DNA of 64,000 nt from Breviolum minutum Mf 1.05b.01 (lineage: Eukaryota; Sar; Dinophyceae; Suessiales; Symbiodiniaceae). The notes under the pieces are model-generated. The model worked only from the letters and a program-made list of their open reading frames with translations, had not been told where the DNA came from and made no database searches. The stretch covers positions 22,502 through 86,501 of the forward strand of contig DF241187.1 of the NCBI GenBank assembly GCA_000507305.1, written 5' to 3'. Of the stretch, positions 20,826 through 31,118 are shown piece by piece. The position numbers were made by a program, and so were the translations under genes. Every line of letters starts with the position of its first letter. The stretch's first letter is position 1.

Positions 20826-22255
20826 CAGGGGTTTGTCTACAGTGTCCCTTTAAAGGAGGGTATAAAAACATCATCCCCAAGGGTTCAAGATGATTCCAAA
20901 TCAACCTTTCTTAGTGATGTTTGAGGGCAGATGGGAAACCCTGAATCGTGCCGAAAAACAGGCCTCCATCTTCATCCCAAAGCACTGTGAAATCCATATC
21001 TTTTGACTGAATTTTGCGGTAACGTGTGGAAAGCCTTGCGCTGCTTTATTCATCGCAAGGTGGCGCTTGTGACACAATTTGACCGTGACAAAATAATTTT
21101 GTCGACTTCTTTTCTTCGCGACATGAACGTATGTGCATTCATGGAAACAGACCAAGAGACACATAGAGACACATAGATAGGCATTGTATGGACACATCTC
21201 ACACATCCATACTTCCACTTCAACCAACTGGCATGGGCTTCCATGGGCGAAACATGAAGGTTTGAACCTGTAAAATCACAGGAATTGGACCATGGAAAAG
21301 AATCCAATTTTTGTCATCCGACATTGTCCTTACTTTTCACAAATGTCCAGCTTCATTCCACGGGCTTGTGCATTTGATCAATGGCGTTGCCAGGTGGAAC
21401 CTTGCTTTGGAGGCACAATCCTTTGAGGGGTAGGGAGGGCCCCTCCCTGAAACTAAGATAATTATCCTCCCCCAAAAGGTTGGGGAAGAAGAAATTTCTA
21501 CTTGTAGAGATGGGGATAGGTTGGTTTCATAGAGGGTGTTTTTTAACAATTTCTTACCTCTCTCTCAAAACGGTAGGTTGGGCAGATAAGAATCTCGTCA
21601 TTTGTAGGATGTAAGGCTTCCAGACATGAATTTTCAAGTGATTCTTTTGGGATACATCCAGGTTGTTGCAACAATGATGATGTTGACAGTAGGTAGCATA
21701 AGCATGGTTCAAGTTGTTCATTTGTGTACCATTCACGCCCGCAATTTGCATTTTTTTGTTTGTATAGTACCTGACTTTCTCTCTCTTTCCGTGGAGGCCT
21801 CACTCATCACTTGCAATGTCAGTTCTGGGGCCAGGTTTCAGCCATACTGTTGATAGAAGAAATCCCAAACAACCACCTGGGATGGTGCTAAAACCCTGTA
21901 AATGATGGGATGAACTACCAACCTCAACTGGTTGTTTGGGAGTTCTTCCATCAACTCTAGGATCCAATGTTGTTTGGAGTTGCTTGTTATTCGGAATCAT
22001 CGAGCCATTGAATTCAGGTCTTGCCAGCGAACGTATAGAGGCAGATGGAGAAAAAAACGGGGGGCAGATACGGTTCTAACTGGATAGATGCTCATGTTTT
22101 GTGTAGATTTTGGGTGAACTTAAACCGCACCCTGGAAGTAGATGGTGTGTCCTGCGTTTTTTGGGGATAGATGGATAGATACACCCTTGATTAAACTAAT
22201 CTAAACTTACGATTTTGGACTTGATCATGCCATTGAGGCATCTCCTAAAAACACG
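20826..22255. other. Stretch without a firmly supported gene
   Basis: A frame without ATG near 21010-21173 (NVWKALRCFIHRKVALVTQF) and a short block near 21786-21831 are weakly protein-like. A fragment of family C (CCCTCCCTGAAACTAAG) sits near 21431, and a family A element at 21843. Confidence 0.35.
21843..21959. repeat. Inverted-repeat element family A, opposite orientation
   Basis: Left CATACTGTTGATAGAAGAAA then CCCAAACAACCACCTGGGAT; right CAACTGGTTGTTTGGGAG then TTCTTCCATCAACTCTA. The interior is reversed relative to 5390-5504. Confidence 0.8.
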
Positions 22256-22438
22256 GTGTTTCCCGCATTTTTGTCGGTTTGTATTTGGCCGTTTCCAGTG
22301 GAGCCTGTTTCGTCATGGAATTGGCCAAATCTCCCTGTGGCCTATGTTAATCAATCCCTGATGCCTATTCCAACCTTGGAGTTGTTGGGAAACATCACGA
22401 GACAAATCCATGGAACTCACTTATATCCCACCTTGTGA
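22256..22438 (+). CDS. Possible exon, unknown
   Basis: The frame includes PVSSWNWPNLPVAYVNQSLM and PIPTLELLGNITRQIHG, ending at TGA 22436-22438. It is more protein-like than its surroundings and lies 110 bp before the strong exon at 22551. Boundaries are not resolved and the upstream half is AT-rich. Confidence 0.4.
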   Translation: MFPAFLSVCIWPFPVEPVSSWNWPNLPVAYVNQSLMPIPTLELLGNITRQIHGTHLYPTL

Positions 22439-22550
22439 AACAGGAAAATTCATCGACTCAAAAAAAAACCATTTCAGGTGATATTAGTTAGTTCCAAAGG
22501 AGGGTAAGTAGAAATAAATTGCGGTTTCCTACTTTTGAGTATTCCTGTTG

Positions 22551-22829
22551 ATGGCTCAAGACCGCTTTGACCACAGCGTTGTGCCTATCCCAAGAACCAT
22601 GGGTTCAGGTGGTAGCGTTGGATCTCCAGAATTGTCGACAGGACCCACACCTGCTCGACCACAGATTCCCAGCTACTCGCGGGTGGTGAAGGTGAGGAAA
22701 GTGCGCGCCCGGAAAGCACATCAGGAGGAGGCAGTTCAAGATCTTCAACGTATCCGTCTATCTCCTGTTTCAGAGGAAGTGGAACGTGAAACAGATGATG
22801 ATGAGCCTGATAATGAAGTCCTGAAATAG
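22551..22829 (+). CDS. Terminal exon, basic then acidic low-complexity tail
   Basis: A frame of 92 codons to TAG at 22827-22829. It may start at ATG 22551 or, more likely, after the acceptor GACCACAG at 22576. It reads VVPIPRTMGSGGSVGSPELS, a Pro/Ser linker, a basic block (RVVKVRKVRARKAHQEE) and an acidic end (EEVERETDDDEPDNEVLK). High GC and clean codon use make this one of the clearest exons in the window. No domain recognised. Confidence 0.75.
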   Translation: MAQDRFDHSVVPIPRTMGSGGSVGSPELSTGPTPARPQIPSYSRVVKVRKVRARKAHQEEAVQDLQRIRLSPVSEEVERETDDDEPDNEVLK

Positions 22830-23297
22830 AGAAGTTGGTTCATCCTTCTTTGAAGGACAGGGATAGAATGATAGATACAGGCTACTTGGGTCTGTAATTC
22901 ATGTGCCAGCCCAACAACCGGGTTTCCTGCGTTTGTTTGCAGTCGGTGAATCGGCAGATTTTGTCAGGTTCCCACGATTGAAACCAGACCAGAATCACAG
23001 AAAAAACATGTTTTTTTAATCAGCTGGAAGTGTTGTGCACCAGGCCAACATGTACCAACATTAGATCCCACAAATGACTCAGAATCTGTGCTTTTTTCTA
23101 GCGAACACATTGCCCGACCCTACTCCAAAGAATGGCTAAGTAGAATAATACAGACATCAAATGACCCAAAGTCAGCTTGAGGTTTACATGTTATTTAAAG
23201 AAATGCGATTGTAAAAAAGCCCAGATATTCTGGTGATGAGTGATAAGGATCAGCCAAATGGGCAAAGGCTCATGGCATTTTGCATCTATATGGGCGC
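22830..23297. other. Downstream non-coding stretch
   Basis: AT-rich; no exon seen. Probably the 3' flank of the gene ending at 22829. Confidence 0.4.
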
Positions 23298-23369
23298 ATG
23301 CCCAATCCGTTGGAAGCCTTTGAAATTGGCACTGGACGTGAGGACGGCGTCCAAAAAATGGCCTGTTGA
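23298..23369 (+). CDS. Possible short exon
   Basis: ATG at 23298 opens MPNPLEAFEIGTGREDGVQK then MAC and TGA at 23367. It is GC-richer than the flanks, with a possible GT donor inside. Weak splice evidence. Confidence 0.35.
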   Translation: MPNPLEAFEIGTGREDGVQKMAC

Positions 23370-23421
23370 TGATCCTTAGCTCAATTTCGATGAAGGAAGA
23401 AAGGTCTTTTTGAAAGATGAT

Positions 23422-23531
23422 CTAGGTGGTGGTTTCAAATATGCTTTGTTTTCACCCCTATTTGGGGAGGATTCCCATTTTGATCCACTTTGACTAATAT
23501 TTTTCAAATGCATGGTTCAACCACCAACTAG
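23422..23531. repeat. Inverted-repeat element family B
   Basis: CTAGGTGGTGGTTTCAAATA at the left; CCACCAACTAG at the right; interior TTTTCACCCCTATTTGGGGA and TTTGACTAATATTTTTCAAA. Both ends carry CTAG. Confidence 0.85.
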
Positions 23532-23673
23532 CTATGTTCAATATGTTGCATCATATCTCTGCGCGCGCCTTGATCTAGCTTTAGCAATTACATACCTAAT
23601 GTGATGTATATCAATATTTAGGTCCCTATACATATATCACATCGAAGCCTATACGATTTATATGTACGTAAAT

Positions 23674-23718
23674 ATGAATATATATATATACATCAATATT
23701 TATATATATATATATATT
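23674..23718. repeat. (TA)n microsatellite, two runs
   Basis: Two TA runs separated by ATCAATATT. Simple sequence, no coding role. Confidence 0.8.
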
Positions 23719-24154
23719 ATCAACTGCTGCAAAAGTCTCGTTTGTCAATCACCATCCGCCTTTTTTCATGACATCATGGCATCATCGCACAGGCCATGCC
23801 ATCGACACCACGGGCTAGGCCAGGGGGGGGCAGTATGGGTTGAGAGAAGATTCAAATAAACAGATCCAATCTTGTGAAATTCTGAAATTCTCTTCCACCA
23901 CATTTGATTTTGATGGAAAATGATTTGACTGACCAGCCCGCAACAGAAAGGATTTTCATCTGGCACATCCCGAAGCAGATTTTTTGTGACATCTGTTTGG
24001 GGATGGACAATTTTCCAACCCCCGAAGTGATTCAATGAAGACTCATCGGGTTTTTTTAAGGGTCATGGATTGAGAAGGTGACAGTATGACAGTATCACCA
24101 AGTTCATTTATGCAGATTGTTTTTGTATCACCTGATGCCTGATCACCAAGTTGC

Positions 24155-24250
24155 TGGGTGGTGGTTTCAAAGATTGTTTATTTTCATTTCCCTATTTGGG
24201 GAAATGATACCATTTGACGAGCATATGTTTCAAATGAAACCACCAACTAG
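24155..24250. repeat. Inverted-repeat element family B
   Basis: GGGTGGTGGTTTCAAAGATT at the left; CAAATGAAACCACCAACTAG at the right. Confidence 0.8.
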
Positions 24251-24405
24251 GTTATTTTAAGTCCACTTTTGTTTCCCATATTTGTTGGTTGATTGATTTT
24301 TGTATGTTTTTGTATCACCTTGTCACTAAGTTGTATGTTTTTAACGGTTTTTTTTTCACGGGGAAGTTTGTTGTTAAACACTGGGTGCCGAGGCCTCCTG
24401 TGCAG

Positions 24406-24477
24406 GAAGTTGCATGGCTTCGACAGATGCTGCGGGTGGGACCTGAGCGATTAGGGAGATATTTTTCGGATTCTTAG
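24406..24477 (+). CDS. Candidate exon
   Basis: CCTGTGCAG ends at 24405. The frame reads EVAWLRQMLRVGPERLGRYF then SDS and TAG at 24475. The frame is also open upstream (KHWVPRPPVQ), so the acceptor is not certain. Same-strand, GC-rich block; no family recognised. Confidence 0.5.
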   Translation, partial: EVAWLRQMLRVGPERLGRYFSDS

Positions 24478-24708
24478 GGATGAGGGGTATTTTTTTCCTT
24501 TCCTAAAATGAGAAAAGGTTGGTTGTTTTCGAACCCTAGAATCCTCAAAATCACAGGGTAAGTGAGGTTTGTGTTGACTGAAAATCATTAAAATACAAGT
24601 TGAGCTTTTGGGATCGAGCGCATTGGTGAGTCTTTTATTCTTTGTCAGCTGGGAAAAAACTTCCCATGAGCTTTTGAAGTTGTGGCATCTGTAAATTTGG
24701 AAAAGGAA

Positions 24709-24808
24709 TATCCTCCTGGAAACTAACATATCCCATTTTAAAGGTACTTTTGAGTCGATGATTTTCCCATTCCCCAGGTGGGATATCTTAATTCCCTGGT
24801 GGGTAATA
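24709..24808. repeat. Inverted-repeat element family D
   Basis: TATCCTCCTGGAAACTAACA at the left, TTTTGAGTCGATGATTTTCC in the middle, and CCCTGGTGGGTAAT at the right. It shares the middle block with 29772-29878. The ends resemble family C (CCTCC..GAAACTAACA). Confidence 0.65.
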
Positions 24809-25128
24809 TTTCGGTTGCATGATTGACAGTTGACAGACTTGACAGAAAGACATCAGGACATCTTTTAGCCCAAACAGTTTGTCCTGGAAGTGGGCCTGCA
24901 TGGTTTGAAACCAGCGAACCCCTTCAAACCCATTTTTGTTGGAGATCATTGAGATTGTCCTCCGGCTAAATGATTGAAACTGTCAACAAGACAGCACATT
25001 CTTTCAATGCAAGCACTTGCCATTGACAGGGACTAAATATGCTATAGCCGTATTTTGTTAAATCTCAGTACATGTAAGATATGTAAGAAACCAATCACCC
25101 ACAAATTCTGCCGAACACCCTGTCACAG

Positions 25129-25201
25129 TCACAACCAGCACCTGGCCCCTCCCCCTGTAGTAGGAGCATCGACAAGCGCAGCTGGCCACACCGGTACCCA
25201 G
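25129..25201 (+). CDS. Candidate exon abutting a family B element
   Basis: CTGTCACAG ends at 25128. The frame reads HNQHLAPPPVVGASTSAAGH then TGTQ and ends at CAG before gtggac (25202). That GT is exactly the left end of a family B element, so the element itself appears to be the following intron. Another frame (SQPAPGPSPCSRSIDKRSWP) is also open. Confidence 0.55.
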
Positions 25202-25303
25202 GTGGACCTTCAAGATGTCATGGGGAACCCTGGGGAGATGATCCAATTTGACTGACTTGAGCATATTTTTCAAATGGGTTGGTGAAAGACCACCAACTAC
25301 TAG
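25202..25303. mobile_element. Family B element positioned as an intron (candidate introner)
   Basis: It begins GTGGACCTTCAAGATGTCAT, carries the family core TGGGGAGATGATCCAATTTG and ends GACCACCAACTACTAG. GT and AG therefore fall at the element ends, and the left end coincides with the end of an exon-like block. The left part is diverged from the family. Confidence 0.5.
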
Positions 25304-27081
25304 TAGTTAAAGCCGGGCCATGTGTTTTGTTATGTTTTAGGTTTTTAGGTTCCAATCACAAAAATCCACCTACGATTTATTTGAAAAAGTCTTAGTTTTT
25401 GGACAAGATGGTTCAGAAATGCGGCGAGCACCTGGGATCAAGTGCACCTGTTGACAAATAAGATCACTTAGTGAAGCTAAAAATTCTGGCGAAACTGCGA
25501 TGTCTGCTCTGATGTCATACCCACCGTCTTTTTTCGAAGAATAAAAGGTCGGGTAAGAATTTGCAACAAAACGAGATGTTCCCATTGTTCTCAGCAATTA
25601 CCGACTAGGGGCGCTTGTAAGATGTTTCCTCCCACAAACTAGCACCTAAGGACCTGGGGAAATTCGGAAATTCGAGTGTTTTCAACTGGGAAGAAAACGG
25701 CTTGGGAGTACCATGACTTGTCACAGCTACGTTTTGGAAGACGTTTCTTTGTGAAATAAGATTTCTTCAAACCATTGAATCCCTGAAGGGCTAATGGAAA
25801 CTATGTGTGAAAATATCTCACTTAACACCAGCTTATGCCAACTTACAACTGGAATTGTTTTTGATGCCCATCATTTCCTTGGAGTGTCGATGCTAGGTTT
25901 TTTTTTGTGAGGCCTCTGTTTGGGTCGCAGCCAGGATCCCTCCAAGAATCATGGTTTTTCGTGGAAAGTGGGCCCCTGAAGTTGAAGGGAAACACTCATC
26001 TTGGAGGGACGCCCATCCCATTTTCCGGAGAACCATCACTGTCAGACTGTGGGAGGAAAAAAAGCTTAAGCCCAAGGTCTTGCCAACAGACCTTTGTAGC
26101 ATATCCCGCACGGTGCTTAGGTCTTTCCTGTAAGATCTTAGATTGCTGGGGATTTTCCTTAGGTTCTTAGAGATTCTTTTGCGGGGAGTCATTATACGCA
26201 TTTTCACGAAAAGACCAGCACTGGATATCACTTCCATCCTGCAATTTGATATTGGTACAGTTACCGCATGTTTTTGCATGAATTTTATCCAATCTTGCTA
26301 TGCTAAAACAAGATGTCTTCGTCACAGCTGGGGCTTATGATGCACATGTTCTGCAAATTTCTACAACACATTGTGCCGACATCATGTTTTTTTTGGAGAT
26401 GGGCTGGGACATCAGCCAAGCAGGTGCTTTTATATGTTTATCTACCCCTGTGCAAACATTTATTGGGTTTTTAAGTTGTCGGGGAAGGTGAAAAAACATT
26501 TGAATGATCTTGGAATGCATAGGATGGAACCCCAAACGAAAGAGATCGAAAAAGGCTTTGGAGCAGGTTCCTGCAGGGACTTCCCAATTCCTTGTGCCAA
26601 AATGTTCAAAGTGGTTGTGTGCAGCCTGTTTTTGCACATTCATAAATATATACATACAATATTTATTCCCTGAATTTCAGAGAACCCTCAGATAACTAAA
26701 GTGCAAACATACAATCCAAAAACATTTCTTTGGGTGCACTGCATTCCTTTGAATGCCAGGCGAAGGTCGTTACAACGACCCATGTATCCTATTTGGAAGC
26801 CACCGTTTGAGACTCAAAGGCAGGTTTATCATCCAAGGTGGGTTGCTTTGGACACATAATCCGTAGAATTGTGAGTTGAATTTCAAGTACAACTCGATTT
26901 GGTGATGGCAACTCAAACAATTTTTTGACTTTCACCCTGAACCCTGGGGAGATGATCCAATTTGACGAGCATATTTTTTCAGATGGGTGGCTCAACTACC
27001 AACTAGAACTTGACGAGTTTGACTATCACTAGAGTCACTAGAGATTCCTAGATCAGGTTTCTTCAGATCTTCGATGACCAG
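25304..27081. other. Stretch with only weak exon candidates
   Basis: Plausible small blocks are PKVLPTDLCSISRTVLR at 26070-26120 (ending before gtcttt) and RMEPQTKEIEKGFGAG near 26522-26570 (ending before gttcct). The 128-codon antisense ORF at 25893-26279 has no splice or composition support. A family B element is at 26898. Confidence 0.35.
26898..27006. repeat. Inverted-repeat element family B, diverged left end
   Basis: TTGGTGATGGCAACTCAAAC at the left, core GGGGAGATGATCCAATTTGA, right end CTACCAACTAG. Confidence 0.75.
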
Positions 27082-27150
27082 GTCTGAACCTCCCAGTCGG
27101 AGTCCACGTTCCGAACTCTCCCATGGCTGGGATAACAGGAGAAGATCAGG
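27082..27150 (+). CDS. Candidate exon, RS-rich linker
   Basis: GATGACCAG ends at 27081. The frame reads SEPPSRSPRSELSHGWDNRR then RS, and GT follows at 27151 (gtgtgt). A GA donor at 27139 is an alternative end. Low-complexity Ser/Pro/Arg composition. Confidence 0.5.
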
Positions 27151-27660
27151 GTGTGTTTTTCTTGTCTGCGATGGGATGATGGATAATATGATAGGTATTT
27201 GGTTTTTAGAGGTAAATCAAAGTAATATTTCTAGGTAAGACATGCAGAGAAATAGATTTGCATTTAGATGTGTAAGCAAATGGATTGGGAGGTAGATTCA
27301 TAGTCACACAATATTGCATTTAGAAGCGATGATTCGCTTCCATTCTCCTATGCTGAAGGTGTTTTTCCAACAGAAAAAAAAACAACGTCTGAAGATGTCG
27401 AAGAAAAGGTGGTCGGGCATCGTTTTTTTCAACTCGTCACTTCTTGTCGATTTCGTCTACATCCCAGACATCAATCAATAGCTGTTTCTGGTTCCCTTCA
27501 TGGGTGGTAGGTGATATCTAATCACCCACTTGGTCGTATATACCACTTATAGCCCTTGCCAATTGGTTTAGTTATTAAATGCTACCTACCGAAGGCCCAC
27601 CTATGGGAACCTTTCGGAAACTCCATTGAATCAAGGACATCGCAGATGTGGCCTTTTCAG

Positions 27661-27719
27661 TTTCAAGAGAACCTTGATGAGTTGAGGTCTCTTGGTTTGA
27701 TTCGGGGTGCACATGGAGG
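27661..27719 (+). CDS. Candidate exon
   Basis: GCCTTTTCAG ends at 27660. The frame reads FQENLDELRSLGLIRGAHG and a GTTAGT donor follows at 27720. It resembles a helix-turn segment; no family recognised. Confidence 0.55.
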
Positions 27720-28099
27720 GTTAGTAGGGAAATCCTCCATGGATGTTTTTTACGGAAACGGCGTTTTTGGCGACCTGAAATTGGCACCAGGCACCAAAAA
27801 AAGGAAGTCGGGATTCGGGATTCCGGATTCCAAGCATCATTTTTGCGGGAGCTTTTTTTTTTGAAGATGAGAAATGACCCGACATGTTGATTCAACCTGG
27901 CAAGTGATCATTTTCAAAGTGAGCTGATCAGCTTCGGCATCCCAAATGGGTCCAAATCTGCTGATTTTGTTGGTATGTCATGTTGAGCCATAGTCAAAAA
28001 TATGCCAAAGCTTATCACACAGATTTTTCCCATTTGATTGGAAGATTTGCGTTTGCCTTTTGATGGATGGGTCCTGGTCAAGCTATCACTTTTTGTCAG

Positions 28100-28219
28100 T
28101 TACCCTCACTGAAATTAACAGTTCGCCCCTGAAAATGGTTGGTTGGAAGACGATCCAGCTTCCTTTTTTGGGTTTCGGCCTACTTTCAGGGCCTTGTACT
28201 TTGAGTTGCAGGGAGGGTA
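28100..28219. repeat. Inverted-repeat element family C
   Basis: TTACCCTCACTGAAATTAAC at the left; AGTTGCAGGGAGGGTAG at the right. The interior GGTTTCGGCCTACTTTCAGG is shared with 31119. Confidence 0.75.
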
Positions 28220-28403
28220 GTTAGAGGGAGCCAAGTTAGATAACTTGTCCAATGCTTGTCTCATGTTGGTTGTCTCGGTCAGTTTGTCCAATCAAAGTCA
28301 GATTCCATGTTCCATATCAGGATTTCAAATTTTACGAATCTTCCCTGGACCTCAAAAAATTCGTACAGAAATATAGAAAATGACATGCCGTGGTGTTTCC
28401 CAG

Positions 28404-28484
28404 GTTTTTCCAAGAACCATCACGGCACTGGGTGATGGCATGCTCGGTCAAATCTGCCGATTTCTGACGTCCCTCTCCTCTGAG
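28404..28484 (+). CDS. Exon with GC donor, unknown gene
   Basis: TTTCCCAG ends at 28403. There are 27 codons in phase 0: VFPRTITALGDGMLGQICRF then LTSLSSE. A GC donor (GAG then GCGTCC) follows, and the frame stops soon after. It joins in phase to the exon at 28742. The antisense ORF 28332-28688 covers the same GC-rich block and is treated as its shadow. Confidence 0.6.
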
Positions 28485-28741
28485 GCGTCCTGAGACCGAT
28501 GCGCAAACCCAAACCTCGCCTCCGTTGGGACCTGAAGGGTGTTCTTTCATCATTGGTGACGTTGCTATGGGTGCTATGGCATGATGACGATGATCTAAGG
28601 AAATTGTTAACCATCCATATTTGAGGTTGGATTTTGACATGATATGAGGGACCTTTCTATAGATATATATATATATATAGATATACATGGATTGGAAATT
28701 TCAATTTGTTCCAAAAATCCACCACCTGTAACTTTCTGCAG

Positions 28742-28808
28742 CCACAACCCCAACATTCAGACCACTTCTGTATTTTGGAAGATCAGCCCAAGCGGGAAGA
28801 TGGAATTA
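28742..28808 (+). CDS. Exon following 28404
   Basis: A good polypyrimidine acceptor (AACTTTCTGCAG) ends at 28741. The frame reads PQPQHSDHFCILEDQPKRED then GI, with GT at 28809. The same frame happens to stay open to 29029, so the exon end is uncertain. Confidence 0.55.
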
Positions 28809-28999
28809 GTCGGGGCTGGTGGATCCTGATTTCTCCAATCATTGATTTTACTTCTATCACCTGGTTTTCATCATTTCGATGTTCAACTCAACGGTGTCAT
28901 GGAAAAATATGGGGTCCAATGATGGGACTTGATTTTTTTCGGTGGGGTTCAGTTTCTTACCATTACAAGGCCCATACCTCGGGAAGATCAGATTCTCAG

Positions 29000-29029
29000 G
29001 CCTTGCGGATCCGCACAGCGGATCTTTAG
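29000..29029 (+). CDS. Possible micro-exon or exon end
   Basis: GATTCTCAG ends at 28999. GC-rich ALRIRTADL then TAG at 29027. A GC donor (CACA then GCGGAT) lies inside. Too short to support alone. Confidence 0.35.
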   Translation, partial: ALRIRTADL

Positions 29030-29208
29030 GGGTTTTCCAGGCTTCAGGTACCTCTAGGTATGTCCCATTATGTCCTGTCATTTTCTGTCAAGATATGGGC
29101 AGTTATAACAATTATGCACCTGCATTTTGGTAGATAACAAGGGAAATTCAAGGAAATTCCGATCCCAAAAATATAGCATATTCTTGCTGACGGTTTCTCC
29201 ACATCCAG

Positions 29209-29283
29209 CTGTTGTAACACATGGAGATGCCGAAAACCCTTCGAACGGTTTGGTTTTTACGGGTTCTGAAGGCCAAAGTTGCA
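29209..29283 (+). CDS. Candidate exon
   Basis: CACATCCAG ends at 29208. The frame reads VVTHGDAENPSNGLVFTGSE then GQSC, ending at GCAG before GAGACC (GA donor), or two codons earlier at a GT. Protein-like and GC-enriched. Confidence 0.55.
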
Positions 29284-29493
29284 GGAGACCATGGTTGATG
29301 CGCTGATGTGTCTTGGATCATTTTTGGCTCACAAAATGGCAGTTTTGTTTAAATCACTGGTGTGATATTGTGTGACTTTGGATGGAAAAATAGTGGAGCA
29401 AACGAAAATGACTCACACATTTCGCTCCCCAATTTCTATCCACACATTCACCTCACGTAGTTGTGACATTGTGGATGGCTGAGTCACTGAAGA

Positions 29494-29592
29494 GGCGATG
29501 TCGGTCCCTCAACCATCGCGGGGTTTTTGTCGAAGTTTGAAGGCACCGACATCGCATCGATACAACGATACAAAGCTCGCTGGGGTGGCCTA
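29494..29592 (+). CDS. Candidate exon with GC donor
   Basis: After CTGAAGAG the frame reads DVGPSTIAGFLSKFEGTDIA then SIQRYKARWGGL. A GC donor (CTA then GCCTGA) follows at 29593; otherwise the frame stops at TGA 29596. The antisense ORF 29484-29771 is open over the same block, but the + orientation agrees with all neighbours. Confidence 0.55.
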
Positions 29593-29771
29593 GCCTGAAG
29601 AGCGATGAACGGGTCGCCAGGGATGATGGTGTAGAGAGAAATGTCATTTTTCGGATTGAAACTTTTTTCATTAGATTCAACTACAGGGCATTCAAGTAGG
29701 AAGTAACCTGAAAAATGGGAGCTCGAAAGAGCTGGGTGGGTTTGTGTGTTGGGAGATTTTGGGGGGAACAC

Positions 29772-29878
29772 TTACCCTCCTCGGAACTGTCCCAGAGTCT
29801 CATCCCTGAACTGGCACTTTTTGAGTCGATGATTTTCCTGTTTCCGAAGGTGGAAGATGTTAGTTAGCTGGAGGGTAT
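29772..29878. repeat. Inverted-repeat element family D
   Basis: TTACCCTCCTCGGAACTGTC at the left; TTAGTTAGCTGGAGGGTATA at the right. The core TTTTTGAGTCGATGATTTTC is shared with 24709. Confidence 0.7.
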
Positions 29879-30333
29879 AACGGTATATGTCTAACAGTTT
29901 TATTTTCGTTGATGGACAACATGTGACTCTACCTGTAGGAATGGTTGAAACTCTGTTGAATCAATGTGATATTTTCACACAAATATTTATGACCGGACTT
30001 TGTTCATTAGCTCCCCTGGGATCCTCCAAAGCCATCGTCCATGAATGAGGCCTTCCCAACTCCCAATACCTTTCTTCTTGAGGGGGCTCCGGTTTCCATG
30101 ACTAAGAAGATGTGTGTGTGTGCGTGTGGAAATACAAGGTGTGTTTTTTGGGTTGGCCGGGGGGTTGATGGTGGAAAAAAGCAACAAAAACTGGCATTCA
30201 ACTATGGACTTCCTGGCATCACGGTTAATAAATGTGTTTTACAAGCATTTGAAGGTGGCTTTTGAGGGAATGTCATTCCGGTTTAGTTTTCGAACATGTT
30301 GGACATAGCGAGGGGAAAATATTTCTTTCATAG

Positions 30334-30396
30334 GCTGCCACCTGAGGATAGAGAGCGCTGCTGTTCCAAATCCGCAGCTCCAGACTCGGGGGATCA
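30334..30396 (+). CDS. Candidate exon
   Basis: TTTCATAG ends at 30333. Open frames are LPPEDRERCCSKSAAPDSGD and CHLRIESAAVPNPQLQTRGI. GC-rich block in AT-rich flanks. It precedes the first EPAIARH exon by 300 bp and may belong to the same gene. Confidence 0.45.
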
Positions 30397-30703
30397 TCGT
30401 TTTTTTACCATTGGGAAGTGGTGAAAATGGTGGTTACAAAAGAGCAGGTCAGTTCATTGCAACCTCACTGACATCACCAATTGTTGCAATGATGTCATTT
30501 TGAAGCTTGATGGATGATCATGTTTGCCCCAAAGTTTCAGATATTTAGGTGGATCAAGCCCTTTACCGGTAATCCTGTCAGATTTACTGTATCGACCCAT
30601 TCCCCATGTGTTTCCCTTACAATGCTTCTACTCGAATTTGAGGTAGTGATACGTGCATGCCAGCATTGTGGACAGTTGTAGTGTTCACATCCTTTTGCAA
30701 CAG

Positions 30704-30766
30704 CTCAGGCATGATGTGGAACCTGCCATTGCAAGACATGTTTTGCCGCCGCCAGGGCCTTGTGTT
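30704..30766 (+). CDS. Diverged single copy of array exon B
   Basis: TTGCAACAG ends at 30703. The frame reads LRHDVEPAIARHVLPPPGPC then V and TGA. Only this ~60 bp block resembles the array units (LRHMEPAMARHVSPQSGPC); the flanks do not. That is the pattern expected of a conserved exon between diverged introns. It is the most upstream copy of the repeated module. Confidence 0.65.
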
Positions 30767-31118
30767 TGAGAAATGAGTCAGGCACTGTTTGATCTAACTA
30801 TTAACTATTGCCTTTTTGTACGTACATATACCATGTACCTCAGGTATCTCATCTATCCTATCCTATCTTTAAGTTTGTTTGCTTTTCGGCATCCCTGCTG
30901 ATTGATTGAATTCATGGTAGCCCGCCTTCACAGGTGTTTGATGTTTGTTGATTTATTGATACCGTTCCCATTTGCTGTTTTCCAAGTCTCACTGTTACTG
31001 TGCTTGTCAGATACAGCAAGCAATCGTTTGTGTAGGCATGCTGTCTTCAGTTCTTTTTTGGATGTGTTTCATAAAACAACGTAAAGGCAAAGCAAGATTC
31101 TGGATGGTTGTGGGTAAT

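Noticed and set aside
22545-22560. TTGATGGCTCAAG, resembling the end of the dinoflagellate spliced leader
   Set aside because: Only about nine bases match TTTTGGCTCAAG and the upstream part of the leader is absent. TTTTTGGCTCA near 29320 is similarly partial. Chance similarity is likely.
25893-26279. 128-codon antisense ORF
   Set aside because: No codon-composition peak, no splice context, and the + strand is open over the same DNA.
28332-28688. 118-codon antisense ORF
   Set aside because: It overlaps the GC-rich exon 28404-28484, runs through a TA microsatellite at one end, and opposes the strand of all neighbours.
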